From a virus, in IMG/VR virus record IMGVR_UViG_3300037189_022865, positions 26,597 through 90,596 of that record: a stretch of DNA of 64,000 nucleotides. One strand, given 5' to 3'. How positions within the stretch are numbered: the first letter of the stretch is position 1; each line of letters starts with the position of its first letter. Positions 25,601 through 37,400 of this stretch are shown here, one piece after another. Both the position numbers and the translations under genes were made by a program. The notes below the pieces were generated by a model. That model saw only the letters and a list, made by a program, of their open reading frames with translations. It did not search any database and was not told where the DNA came from.

Positions 25601-27987
25601 CCATACTTTATCATTTGGTTGGTATTAGAATCTCTAGTTAACCAACCGGTTTTAAAATCTACAAAAGTAGCTTCCCCGTTTTGATGCACAAAAAGTCCGT
25701 CATATGTTGTAGCAAGTTTATTACCATCCTTATCTACCATTAAATCAGAAACTATTACACCTTCTGAAGAAACTTTGTCTCTTAGTCCTGGGGGTAGAGT
25801 ATTATCCAAGTCTACTATAACTCCCGCAGCTTCAAAAATTTTATCTAAATTATTTTTTATTCTTTTAATGCTGGGATGAGACTCTAATGAAATAAAATCT
25901 GCCTTAGTTGCTTTGGCATACTTAATAGCGTTTTGCTTAGCTTCTTCTTTCTTTTGTGGGTTTTGTTCTAAAACATATTGAAAATAAGCGTGAATTAACT
26001 TACCTTTATTTTTAAACTCATTTAATCTGGCTTCAATAGTTCTATACACATCTTGAAAAGTCAACCTTTCACCTTGTATAGTTATTGTTTCTTTTATTTC
26101 ATCTTCGTTTTTATCATAGATATTTACACCATTTCTAGCAAAAACTTTTTTCGCTTCATATTCAGCATCACTGTTAGAATAGCGTTTTTGCTTAGAAGAA
26201 AATTCTCCAACTTCCACATCCCCAACAAATGAAGTAATACGTTTAGCTTTTTCTCCAGTACTAATGTTTTCATAATATACAGAATTATCAAAAGAAGACC
26301 AGCCCTGTGCTTGTTTTTCTAACTCATTAATATAATCTATTTTAGGTTTCTTTTTAGCTCCAAGTCCATTGGCTACAGCTTCCTCGGCTTCATCTAATCT
26401 TTGATAAGCAGTTCTTATTACGTTATCAGAAATAGTCATACCCCTTTCAAAAGTATTTAAAACTTCTATTAGCGTTGAGGTAGCTGTCAAGGAATTTTTT
26501 AATCCTAAAAAGTTTCTAATATAATTTAAAAAGTATTTTAGATATAGATTATATTTATTACTTATAGCTTGCTCTCCTAAATACTGAACAACACTCTCTT
26601 CTCTATCCTCTATCCCATTGTTAACATAAGATTCTTTATAAAGAATTTCAAATGTTTGTGGAGAAGTTTGCATTAATGTAGATACAAATGGGTGATAATA
26701 TTCGTGAAGCGGAGTATCTTCGGTCGCATAAGCAACGTTAATTACTACTATCTTTTCTTTACCCCTGTTTACGTATTTACCTCTAAATTTTTGGTTTGGG
26801 TCATCTATTATTTGATACGGTATTGAAAATCTAGCAGAAAGCTCTTCTAATAAATTAGTTAACTTTGTACTAGCTTTTACCGGTAAGAAAACATTTTCAT
26901 TTGTTTCTGGAAATAAAGTAATTGTTTTTGGTGTAGAAACATTATTTTTTACATTGTTTTTTACAAATTCTTTAAAACCTGCGATGTCTTTATTAGAGCC
27001 AAGTATATGTATTTGATTTTTGTTTTTTACTATAAAGTTTCTACCTTCTTCAAATTCTTCTCCCCCAGGTCCAGCATCTTCAACTTGCGGCAATATAACA
27101 GAATCTCCTCCTAAAGAGTTTATGTACTCTAAAGCTACATCACCTTCACCACGAGTTCCTCCAGCAAATAGTTTAGTGTCTCCTACAACAGGATTTTCCA
27201 TATTAAGTATTACGGGAATATTTACACTAGCTCCTGTTTGAAAATATTTTTCTTTTTTAAGTAAACCTTCTAATTCTGGAAAACTTAAAACATACTCAAC
27301 TAACTTAACTACTTCTGAGTCAGTTAAATTAAACGATTTTTGTATATTATCTAGTAATTTATCTAAAAGAGTGTCGTCAGAACTTTTAGCAGCTACCCAA
27401 AGATTTGCTAAATCAATTGAAGAAAAAATATTAGCGACGTTAAAATCCCCAAAAAAGTAACCAGCTTGATTACTTTTATTATCTGTTATTTTTGTGGCTT
27501 TGTTTTTATCAAAATCTTGTGTTTTATACCAGTCCCCCAAAGTGCCATGGTACACCACATCCTGCATTTTACTTTGTGGAAAAATAGTATTTAGATATTG
27601 AGAGTACTGTTCTTTAGTTCCTACAGAAGCTAACTCCGGTGTTGTTTTAAATACATAATCTACACCTTCTTTTTTTTCTTGAGTAGCCATCATAGGACTT
27701 TCTACAATTACACTATCTCCTTCTAACCTAACGTTTAAACCATCAAATCTAGAATAAAAAATTCTAGCCATTAGTTCTTCTGAAAAAGTTGAACCCCCTA
27801 AAAAATCTGCATATTTAGTTCTAAAGAATACTGGGTTTCTTCGTATTGCAGTTAATATAGCATTGTAGACGGGTTCGTTAAACGAAGGAGTTACTGCTTC
27901 AGTATTATACAATACCAAAGCAGCTTCTTCTCCGTGCATTTCTACAAGCCTTCTCCACTCTTCTGAGTTTTTATTTGGACAGACCAT
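22684..27987 (-). CDS. Polyvalent-type virion protein: ART, zincin and nuclease domains
   Basis: 1767 residues from the ATG at 27987 (TAATG overlap with the preceding gene; a GTG at 27993 is two codons upstream). An N-terminal region with VVYHGTLGDWY (~146) and GYFFGDFNVANIF resembles ADP-ribosyltransferase folds of polyvalent proteins. At ~429 EDTPLHEYYHPF carries HExxH for a zincin-like metallopeptidase. At ~767 TYDGLFVHQNGEATFVDFKTG is a PD-(D/E)XK nuclease site. A hydrophobic segment (LIWWLTMLAIYSWAF) is near the C-terminus. Such multi-domain proteins are packaged and ejected to protect incoming DNA or reprogram the host. It ends with TAG. Individual domain calls are by motif and need profile searches. 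Confidence 0.7.
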   Translation of the reverse strand: MVCPNKNSEEWRRLVEMHGEEAALVLYNTEAVTPSFNEPVYNAILTAIRRNPVFFRTKYADFLGGSTFSEELMARIFYSRFDGLNVRLEGDSVIVESPMMATQEKKEGVDYVFKTTPELASVGTKEQYSQYLNTIFPQSKMQDVVYHGTLGDWYKTQDFDKNKATKITDNKSNQAGYFFGDFNVANIFSSIDLANLWVAAKSSDDTLLDKLLDNIQKSFNLTDSEVVKLVEYVLSFPELEGLLKKEKYFQTGASVNIPVILNMENPVVGDTKLFAGGTRGEGDVALEYINSLGGDSVILPQVEDAGPGGEEFEEGRNFIVKNKNQIHILGSNKDIAGFKEFVKNNVKNNVSTPKTITLFPETNENVFLPVKASTKLTNLLEELSARFSIPYQIIDDPNQKFRGKYVNRGKEKIVVINVAYATEDTPLHEYYHPFVSTLMQTSPQTFEILYKESYVNNGIEDREESVVQYLGEQAISNKYNLYLKYFLNYIRNFLGLKNSLTATSTLIEVLNTFERGMTISDNVIRTAYQRLDEAEEAVANGLGAKKKPKIDYINELEKQAQGWSSFDNSVYYENISTGEKAKRITSFVGDVEVGEFSSKQKRYSNSDAEYEAKKVFARNGVNIYDKNEDEIKETITIQGERLTFQDVYRTIEARLNEFKNKGKLIHAYFQYVLEQNPQKKEEAKQNAIKYAKATKADFISLESHPSIKRIKNNLDKIFEAAGVIVDLDNTLPPGLRDKVSSEGVIVSDLMVDKDGNKLATTYDGLFVHQNGEATFVDFKTGWLTRDSNTNQMIKYGEEFGINDSRLSRAYLEKALRTVMLKEKFPDLKFRSIKLLVIDAMGNPTAMELDLEPYLFTIQNYYKTNHPKIHDEMEKKGLFKLSNYKGVTQSLIDLHSEISHLSRDEKLIYLKNKLSDLYLRSSKEQVERDPRKKALSIKYSQAILEIEKEPTIDLKSKTPDLGFFWKIKNFSDVDNPRIQVLHKVLLEAKQRLNIFSKNLEENHDNLFLKLVNERVGPNDKMNKAALKGLEMVHFASMATWNPILAAGVVAAHNAIASKTQMDTRDFYAFMWRKSDEIGGTGYYLNTKNTYVKNGKEVPMTKAEQDYRNYVHKTMKEEYNKFAKEIVGFDEVTRQPIYRYSSLGLPEEMPLDFMPRIPKSINEIREEEIKTSGYGAGLMGLKTTVGEEFKRSLNGFFEDKYGRGSEGIQFRYFKHTDSPGIVDAENHSFNGQIAFKMFMMSMKTKQEMDPLYDLARGVRNALDEELMESGEEARYSNTVQWLDDEIYTQILGRQKTEKVLTRAVRWKAGKLTEKVTGIKEGTDVRISEIEIVRWLRTSVSFLTLGFKVISPIRNGIYVTLQTISQSTKNIVTKGLSKIYGVDVEELGQIDLVGGKIVFNDYIAKAIMGKPEESKLWNIAKAINWLPDNYVISDEDIKKMEAVSKIGLGENAYAAYSLFENFSSLWHLAGLLKSTKVLDKDGNKISLWDAHDDKGGWNMGVRGVVENSDGTTTELKELTAMEIKALKRTHERVSGSYRKDEKIAMEASVWGDFLAQFQKHAFQYVKVLFGSKYRDRSIGKYVLVGKKPDGMPMYEWHSEILQGQIKIFFAALFAAIQGKHMDYMTGGDLGEATLKNARIRAMSSLINTLIWWLTMLAIYSWAFDDEEEKTPLGKSAARIVTDMSRFLSLKDILDATDKPVVSLEVANKIGKSTWALLTEGMSGEVDKQGWPKGLRGFLTLTPGYSSRSQIEQILGNDEDPSFLYGIYPLK

Positions 27988-30900
27988 TAGCACTTATTTT
28001 TTTGATTATAGACTTCTATAAAGTCTGCTGTTTTCATTCCTTTTTCTAATTCTTGTAAAAAGGTTTTGTCAAAAGTAAACATAGTTAAATTAGTTCCAGT
28101 ATTAGCCGATACAAAAGCATACAGCCCATTACCAAAATAAAGTATATCTCCCTCTTTCTTTTTAGCAAGCGGTCCTTGTGCAGGGGTATAAACTAAACCA
28201 CTTGCATCTTTAGTTAAACTAATATTTCCAACCATTTCAACGTCTAATTCGTTTTCTTTAATTGCTATAGTTAGCTCTGGCGATTTTTGTTGAACATTAG
28301 TTGGCGGAAGTATTCTGTCTATATAATTCAATTTATTATAAAATAAATCTACAAGACCTCTATTTAATATTTTATACCGTCTAACCGAATCAAAAACATC
28401 TTTAGTTATAACTATTGTTGCTCCATCTTTTACTTTTTCATTTAATATCACGGCAGTTTCATCTAGTATATCTTGTTGTTGCTGCTCAGTTAAATCTTTT
28501 GGTATGTTAAAAAATGGTAACTTTATAGAACGTTCTTCTTTAGGAGAAATAACAATAGTAGATGCTTCTAAATCTTTACTTGTTCTTTCTTTTCTAAAAT
28601 ATTCTGATACCGTATCAACTACAACGGTAGCGTTAACATCGGTGTTAAGAAACTTTTTAAAACCTTTTCTAACCCTTTCAATTAATTGAGTCGAGTACAT
28701 AGGTCTTTGTTCAGTTGCTCCTAAAATATAAGTAGTTACTCCCTCAGATTCTTGTATATCTTTAACGTAATAAGCAGTGGCTGTTGTTGGATCTACAGAA
28801 TATAAATCAATTGCTAACACACGATCAAATTTTTGTAAAGATAGTTTTTTCTTTTTTAATCTTATTTTACCCCCTTGAATAATGCTACTATTAACAAGTT
28901 TATAATCTCCAAGATTAAACAAGGCTTTTAAATCAAACGATTTATCTAAATCGAAAAGAGAAAAATTATAAGCACTAGGAGTTTTATCCCCTATTTTTAC
29001 ATAGTAGGACATACCACTTCCAGGAGTATCTACAAGCATAAACACACCTTGATCATAATAACTTATAAATCTAGGGGTAGATGCGTTCGGCGCTACCGGG
29101 AAAACTAAATCATAGTGTACAGTAGAAACAGTATCTTCTTCTTGAGATGATTGGTAGTTTGTACTTCCAGCATAAATAGTTTTTTTGATTTTAGTTTGCG
29201 GCACTGGAACTTTAACTGTAACTGGTTTTGCTTTTGGAAATCTACCAATAAGATCTGGTCTGGCCCTAACTAACTGATACAAAAACTTGTCTTTTATACT
29301 CAATAGGTTTGCGTCAGTAGTGTAAGAATCTTTTGGAATAACAGATTCCATGCGAGCAGCAAAAGCTTTAGCAAAAGCAAATCCCCATTCGGGAGGAAAT
29401 ATTAATGAAAAACCGGTTTTTTCATAGTACATACTATCGGTCATCAAAGAGTATTTAAATAAATCTAATGCCAATTGCTTGCCACTAATAAATTTTCCAT
29501 CTCCAATTGGAACTTCTTCTGTATTATACAACTTTTCAAATCCGTCCCTAATTCTTTCTATTACTTCATCATCATCTAATTTGTCAGCTACTATCATAGC
29601 TCTATTAACGCCATTATAACTACTAAATTCTAGTGAGTTTACAAATGAGTTGTCATCTAATTCATTGTGTACTTTAAATAAAGTGTTTACAAATTCTCTT
29701 TGCCAAGCTCTAGCATTTTCAGCGTTTCCTTCAACATAATTTGAAACTTCGACATCCCCTATTTTAAATTTAAGATTGGAAGTTAAAAACTTAATTAATT
29801 CTTTCGAAACTTCTCCAGCCTTGTCCATAGAGTCATACGCACTAAATAAGTTTGCTTCTTTAGTTATATTTTCTACAAATCTTTGAACTGTTGGTGAATA
29901 TATATTAAATATTTGCTCCAAAACATTTCTAAAAGTTATTGCTGTTCTGTAAAGCGCCTTAACGTGTGGCAAATTTAATATGGCGACATTAGAAAAAGCC
30001 GAAGAATTAGAAGGCTCAACTTTTCTGGATGTTGTTTTTCTTATTACGCGGTTAACATAGTTAGCTCTAATTTGATTGTTAGCTGTGTACATCATAGAGC
30101 TGAATTCTTTAACAAACTCTAAAGCTTCTTCTTTTTCTATACCAGTGATTCTGCCAACTATTCTTTCTGCAATGCTCTTGATTTCTCCTCTAGTTCCAGT
30201 GGCCTCCCCTTTAAAGTGAGCTAAACTTTCTATGTTATCTATAAGCGAAGTTATCTGCCACATTTTATTCGGCAAATAACGAAGGCCTTTGTATATCATT
30301 GATTGTTTAAATGTCTCTTGACCAAGAGGTATCATTGCTCGCATAGTTTCTAAAAGAAACAAATTGGCAATAAGAGTTTCAGCTTCTGACGCTTGTCCAG
30401 TGTAAACTTTTTCTAGAAGTTCATCAGTTAAACCTTTAGTACTTTTACCTTGTTGGCCGTACAAACCAAATAATATACTATTAAGAGGTAAAAAGCTTTG
30501 TCCAGATATTTTTGTTTCGGAGATTTGTACGTTATACTCATCTTTTAATATTCTAGCCACTTCAGGCCACAAGTCTTCATTACTTGCGTAAGTTTTATGC
30601 AAGTCTTTACTTATCTCCTCAATACTTTCTTGTGTCCATCTTTTTCCTTCACTGATCTTAGCTATTACTGGAGATTTAAACATCAAAGATACTGAATTAA
30701 GAGGTACCCCACTAGCAAGAAGCGTCAAAAATATATTAGCATTTGTGTTTGTAATGCCCAGCAAGTGAAGCTTTTGCATTTTAACGTTGTCAATAGCAAG
30801 GTTAATTAATGTATCTATGTCTTCGAACACATTAGTACCATCAAAAGCTATGCGTCTAAATGCATTTAAAGCTTTTCCATTTCATTTTATAAAAGAAGAA

Positions 30901-31496
30901 GAAACAACTTCATTAGCTCCCTTACCAGAAAAGATTTTCATATCCGAAAATTTTGGATTCTCCCTTCCTGTTATTCTTAAGTGAGGCATCTTTTCGATGA
31001 GCCTTTCGATAGTTGGAGCATCATTTTCTTGCATTAAAGTTTTTATCTCCGCACTATTAACAGACATTACAGTTTTAGTTCTGGTGTCTAATATTTCTGT
31101 TGGAGGAGTAGCGTCAAATATATAACCAAACACTTTAGAGAAGTTAGCTACTATACCAGTAAGAGCAATACCGGAATAAGTGTTGTATCTTATTTTTTCT
31201 TGTGTGGAGTAATCGGTAAGATTTCCTTTTGGATTAAGTGCTTCGTCAGCTTGTTTTTTAGTTACATAACCACTTACTTCCTTACCATTTTTCTTTATTT
31301 CTAACCGAGTTCACAACTCCATTATAGACTCGGTTTTATTTATAAAATCATACCTCTCAACTATCACAGAAGCTAGTGGAGAAGGGGATTCTACTCCTTC
31401 AAGTAAAACCCCCATTCCTTTTTCCAATAACATTTGCTTAAGTTCTTCTTTGGTATATTCTACATCATTTATTATATATTTACAAGTTACTGGCAT
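27987..31496 (-). CDS. Large virion protein, probably the C-terminal part of the crAss virion RNA polymerase
   Basis: 1169 residues; TGA-Trp at 31311-31313 and 30882-30884 join three open segments. It starts 10 bases before the stop of the giant polymerase-containing gene, in another frame, so translation is probably coupled. The N-terminal ~200 residues (QEKIRYNTYSGIALTGIVANF and SAEIKTLMQEND) resemble the part of crAss virion RNA polymerases that follows the DxDxD barrel; in cellular enzymes that part carries bridge helix and trigger loop. The remainder is helical with no enzyme motif visible. The polymerase assignment is inference from order and pattern. Confidence 0.55.
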
Positions 31497-34400
31497 ATCT
31501 GTTTAATTAAACCACTTTCTTCAAGAGTTTGTAGGAACTTATCATCATCTAATTTTTCGCTAAGTTCTTTTTTAAGCTCAGATCTAAGAGTTATTATTTT
31601 ATCAAATGAAATAGGTGTAAGAAGATCTTTTCTATTTTTCATGTTCCTCATATTCGTAGAGAAATTATGAACAATAAAGTTTTTAGCAGCGTACTCAGCT
31701 ATATCGGAAAGACTTTGTAATATTTTTTCTTTATCTTCAATAGCATTTTCAATTGCTTCTTTTTGAAGTTCTGATGCTCCTTGTAACTGTTTAGTTAATG
31801 ATTCTAATTGTTTATTTACCTTTAATATGTGTTTATCTAAATACTCATATAGTTTGTAACCATCAAAATCAATTAATTCGTTATTTTTAAATCCATAAGG
31901 CTCATTAGCCTCAACTATTAATTTAGGATCATCTTGATGTTCTGGATCTATTCCTTTAATAAGTTCGTTTAAGTTTATAGTTTCATTTGGGTAATCTTTT
32001 CTAGCTACAAATAATGTATCAATATCGTAGTCAGATCCATGATAATAAACTATTAACGATGGGGCAATAATAACGTTTCCTTTAGAACCTGGTGGAACTG
32101 GATAAAAACCAACAACTTTAAGTGGAACTAAAGAGTGGTAGTTTGATGTGGGGATACGGAAACCAATTATACCGTCTTTAATTTGTTCCATATATGGTCT
32201 ATATGTTTCAGGTAGTATAACTTCGCAAAATCCGTTTTCGTCGCGCCATTTAAGATTACGCATTACCCCATCAATTTCTACCGGTCCCAAATCTGCTTGA
32301 AGAACAAGTTTAGAACCTGGGAATCTAAAGCCGGTAGTTGCTTTTGTAAATATTGAAGATAAATTGGAAAGTACTCTATCTCCAATCAAAGGCATGTCTA
32401 ATGGAACCTTATTTTTTCCTGTTCCTAAACTGAGCATTTCGTATACATCTCTTGCTCCCGGAAGTCCCTGAAGTAACGAGGTAAGCATCCTGCGTATTTT
32501 GTTTTCAGTGCCTTTTGTAACACCACCTTTTCTAGTAAGCCTTAGTTTTCTAGATAAACCTCTTAATCCATTTTCTATTATAAATGCGTTTGCTTTGTGC
32601 ATTTCAAAAGTTTCTGCTGTATTTTTACCATTGGTATTCATCATAGCAGTACCTTGAGACTTATTAGCAACGCTACCTTCAACGCTCTTTGCCGGATTTA
32701 ACTGGAAACGTAAGTTCTCATTATTAATATTAACAATAGCTTTCTCGTCTAAACTTGAAGCAATAATTCTACCAGTTTCGTCTAATTTAGCTTTTACAGC
32801 AGGGCTACCAATTTTAACAGCAGAAGCGAAAACCATTTGGTCTACCCCTTTTGCTCTCATGGCATCTGCATAAGAAGCTAGGTGAGGATATTGTTTTATT
32901 AACTCCGGAGTTAATACTTTAACAGAATATTTAATAGCTCTAGGAACTCCATTTTCTATGGAGAAATAAACAGGTTTTAATATGACGTCCGCTTTAGCGT
33001 CAAAACCATAAGCAGAGGCAAGTTTCTCGTAAAACTCCGGCAGCATAAATCCTTCAGCATCTGAAGCTTCATACTCTTGGTCATAAGAAGAAGCCAGCAT
33101 ATCGTGAAGTGTTGGGTCTACTACTCTCTTAAGATCTTCTACAACTAAAACTTTAGAGGTTTTTGGCATACCAAATTTCTCATCCACCAAAAGAGTATCT
33201 CCAGTAGCTGTTGCTATCTGGATACGTTTGGTTTGATCTTCTTTAGATTTATAAAAAGTTTCGTCTCCGTAAACTATTTGGGATAAAGAATATTGGTTGA
33301 TTACATAGTTGTAATAAAAATACTCTAGTCCTTTTTTTACAGCAGCATTTTTCTGTTTAAAAAATCTTTCTTTTTCTTGATCAGTTAAATTGTTATCCCA
33401 TTTAGGTATTGTTGCTAGTCCAAGCAAAGAAGATGCTTTACTAATTGCCCAAGTAGGTATCTGAACTTCTGGAGGAGAATTTAATTCTTCTTTAAAAGCT
33501 TCAAACAAACCGTTTTCCCCATTTACCATGTTAGCTACATGTTGTTTAACTGCTTTTAAAGCTTGCTGCTCGGTCATACTATCTACATTCCCACTTAATC
33601 CTGCAAATGTAAATTCTTTCCAACGCTCTCTATAAGTTTTAGAGTTATTAAGTTCGGGATGAACTAAACTTCCATCAGGATTTTTTGCATCTGGATCAGG
33701 TCTATTTTTTTGAGCTCGTATTATTTGTAATATGGCTTCATCAATAGTCTCTTGAGTTCTAAAGCTATTAACTAAAACAGCTTGAACGCTCGTACGGTTA
33801 GACGGAATTGGAAGAGCTTGATAATACTTACCTCCTCTATTTGCTAAAGTAACAAAAAAGTTTCCAGCAATATTTCTTTCTCTAAACTCTTTAAGATTTT
33901 CTTTTCTAAGAGTTTTAGCAAATTTAGAACCGTCTTTCCATTTAATAGAATCATGGTCCACAGTTTCAAATATGTCGTTCTTTTTTGTAAAGAAAATATT
34001 GTCTTTCAAAAACACATCATTACTAGAAATTTTACCATCTTTAAGTTCAAAAATAGATAACTTTTTAAATGGTAACTTTTCTTTAATTCTTTGGAATATA
34101 TTGAATACATCTGTTTGCCAAGATGCGTCTATCCAACCATATGCTTTTTTACCATCGCCTCTAGTGTAACTTCCGGATTCGGCTAACGTATAATGTGAAT
34201 TAATCATGTTAGCTATTTCGTCCAAAAGTCCGTATTCATTTTCAAGCAATTCTGTTCCCGTAATTCTATCTTCAGGATTATCGGATTCACTTTTTTGAGC
34301 TGCGTCTAAGGCTGCATTATATCTAGAAGATATGCCATCTATACTTTTACTAAGTCGTTCAAATACAGCTTCTTTTGAACTAACTGAAGCATCACCTAAT

Positions 34401-37400
34401 TTTTTAGTTACGCCTATGTCCTTTAAAAATGTATTAACAGCTTTAGTTTTATCCTCAATATTTTGACTGGCTTTTGCTTTTGCTATTTTTGTTTTTAAAT
34501 CCTGCGTAAATAAATCTCTTCTATTTTCATTAACGGCTTTTTGCACGTAATCATTAAAAGCAAACTCCACATTAGCTACAAAAGTTCTTTGTCCACCGCC
34601 ACTTCTTGCGATGTATCCAGACATTTTATAGACATACTTAAATCCTTTTTGCCAAACATATGGTTTAGATTTTCTAAGGGAACCAACAGAAGAAAGCAAT
34701 GATTTAATAAAATCTATGTCTTCGTACAAATAATAAACTTTAGCAACATTTTCTTTAGGTAAAGAAGTTATTTCTGCTATTTCATTAATTACATCATCTA
34801 CCTTTTTACCAGCCTCAATAACGAATTCTCTGTATCTAGTTGGATTACTTTCTAAATCATTTCTAGTTACTTGTGAAACATCTTCATTAAGGGTATCTAC
34901 TACTGCATAAATAAATTTATGGCTAGCGTCTTTTCTGAAAGAAATATTTTTGGGTAAATTTGGATCATTAAGCTTTTTCAAAATGTCAACAGCCATATTA
35001 GACATATAGTTATTAACAGCAACCTTAATGTTTGGTTTGTCTTTAATGTTGTAAGTAAAGGTTCTAGCCATTGCTTCTAGAGATTCTTTAAGGCTTCCCT
35101 TAGGTATTGAAGCAACTTTAGAAACAATGATTGTAAAAGCTGTGGATAAATCGGCGTAGTGTTTCTCGTTTTTAACAAAATACTCTATAGAAATCAAGCG
35201 TTGTTTAATAGATCCAGTAAGTTTAGTTTTAGGATCTACCAACATGCTGTCGTAAGTTTCATCAGAAATTCCAGCCATTTCATCATCTTCTTCCAATTCA
35301 GACATTTCATCTGCTGAAACTTCTTCTCCTCTTTCTAATCTAGCTGTTATGTCTTCCCTTAATATTCTAATTTCTTCTAACTTTCTATCTCTAATGTCTT
35401 TAAGAAACTCTATAAAATCAACCCTGTTATTTGCATCAGAAAAATAATCATTATTAAAATTATTTAAGAAATCTTTATTGTTAAGTGCTTTTGTTACGGC
35501 TCTTTTAACAGTATTAATTTGATCTGGAGTATAACCTTCTGGAAAATCTACAGCGTCCATATCTTTTACTGTTTGCAAATAAGCCATGGCGTCTACAGTT
35601 ATTTCAGCAAAAGATTTTACAGGAACATTTCCATTTTGCTCCGCCTTTCTTCTTTCTACTTGATCTCTAACTACTTTTTCTAATATAATATCTTTAACTA
35701 TTTTAAATTCATCATAGTTATCAAATACCGCTCTAACATTAACCGAAGATCTTTCTACAGATTCAAACCCCCTAACAGATTTATAAAACGTTTTATTTTC
35801 TATTAAGTTAAAAAATTCTTCTATAGAATTCATGTGGTTATAACTAAAGCCTAACAAACGCTTTAATTTTTCCCAAAGCCTAGACAATAATGACTTACGT
35901 TTGGTGACAACAAAATCTTCAAATTCTTCAGCAAGTGCTTCTTCTAAAGCCTCTGGACTTAGGTTTCCATACTTTTCTTGAGCTAAAGCTAAAGCTGCTA
36001 TTTGTTCAGAAGGTTTTAGGTATTCCCAAAATATTTTGTGAAATAATTCGTGCCTAACTACTTTTGAAGAAACGCCTCCAGAAGCAAGTTTAGCAAAGTG
36101 CAGTACGCCATTTTTATATAACCCCCAAACTTGTTTGCCTTGGTTATTAACAAGTTTACCATATTCAACTATATTAAAAAGTTCTCTTGGAGCATTTCCG
36201 GAAACAATTTCTCTTAACATAGAGAAAAAACTTCTAGGCGTATATCTATCTACAAGATTTTCCACTTCTTTCATACTAAGTGGGGTTCCTATATCTTCTG
36301 TTAAAAAACTTTTAGATCTACTCAGAGTTCCTTGTTTAATAACGTCTTTTAAAAATGATACCCAGTTATCATACGCGTCTTGGTTATTTATAAAGTCAAT
36401 TGCTAAATCGTCATCAATATTATACGCCTCTTGCATAATATCTGCAGCCTCAGCGTCTGCGTTATTGTTAATCCATTCTAACAAATTTTCAGCAAATCTA
36501 ACTACTTTATTTTCAGCAGCCGCCACTACTTGTTCTACTTTTTGTTCAATCTTATCGTCAGGAGTTTCTTCTATTACTGTATTAATATCTTCTGTTTTTA
36601 CAACTGTGTTATCAACTATATTAGTAAAAGCTGCGGCTAAGTTTATTTGATTATCCAAATGCTTTTGCCTAGCTTCTCTACCAAATTCACTTACACCTTT
36701 TAAATATTGACCATTTATGTTGCCGCCTTCTAAAAATGTGAAAATTAAACCATCAACAATCATTTGATAAATAATATCTTGCGGTAAACTTTCGTCAATT
36801 AAAAGAGGTCTATATGGTATCCCTAATTCGTCTGCAACTTCTTTATAAGCCGCGCTAATTTCGTTTATTCTAGGAATTATTTTAGAGACGTCTGTATTAT
36901 ATTTAACTACTAGTTGTAAAAATTCTTCTGCAAATCCAACCCCTCTATAATTATTTGCCCCGTAATTTTTTCTAACAAAACTTAGCAATGGAAACAAATC
37001 TTTGGGAGAAACAGCTGTAACTCCTAAAAGCTTAATTAAAACGGAAGCCCTTAAAAAAGGTGTTGGTATTGAAGCGTAAGGTTTAAGGTTATCTATTACA
37101 CCTACGGAATCAATTAAATCTTGTTTAACCATTTCCTTAGTAGTAGTTTTTATTCCTAGCCTACTTTGTACAGCTGAAAGTATTTTATTATTTACTTCCG
37201 TTTCGTAATACAACTTTTCTTTAGCGTTCTTTCTAAACTTTTCAAGAGCCTCTTCTAAAGTGTTACTTTTTAATGTGGATATAAATTCTGCTATTTCTTC
37301 CTGTGGAAACATTTCTTCTATAGTGTCGGCAGAAATAGTGTCTATTCCAGCAGCAACTAATAAAGCGTATTTTCTACTTCTTACAGTTTCAACTTGTTCA

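Noticed and set aside
36135-36650. 171-residue open frame on the plus strand within the giant virion gene
   Set aside because: It is antisense to well-supported zincin-region coding sequence and has the composition of a shadow frame; the same holds for the other plus-strand frames in 22684-64000.
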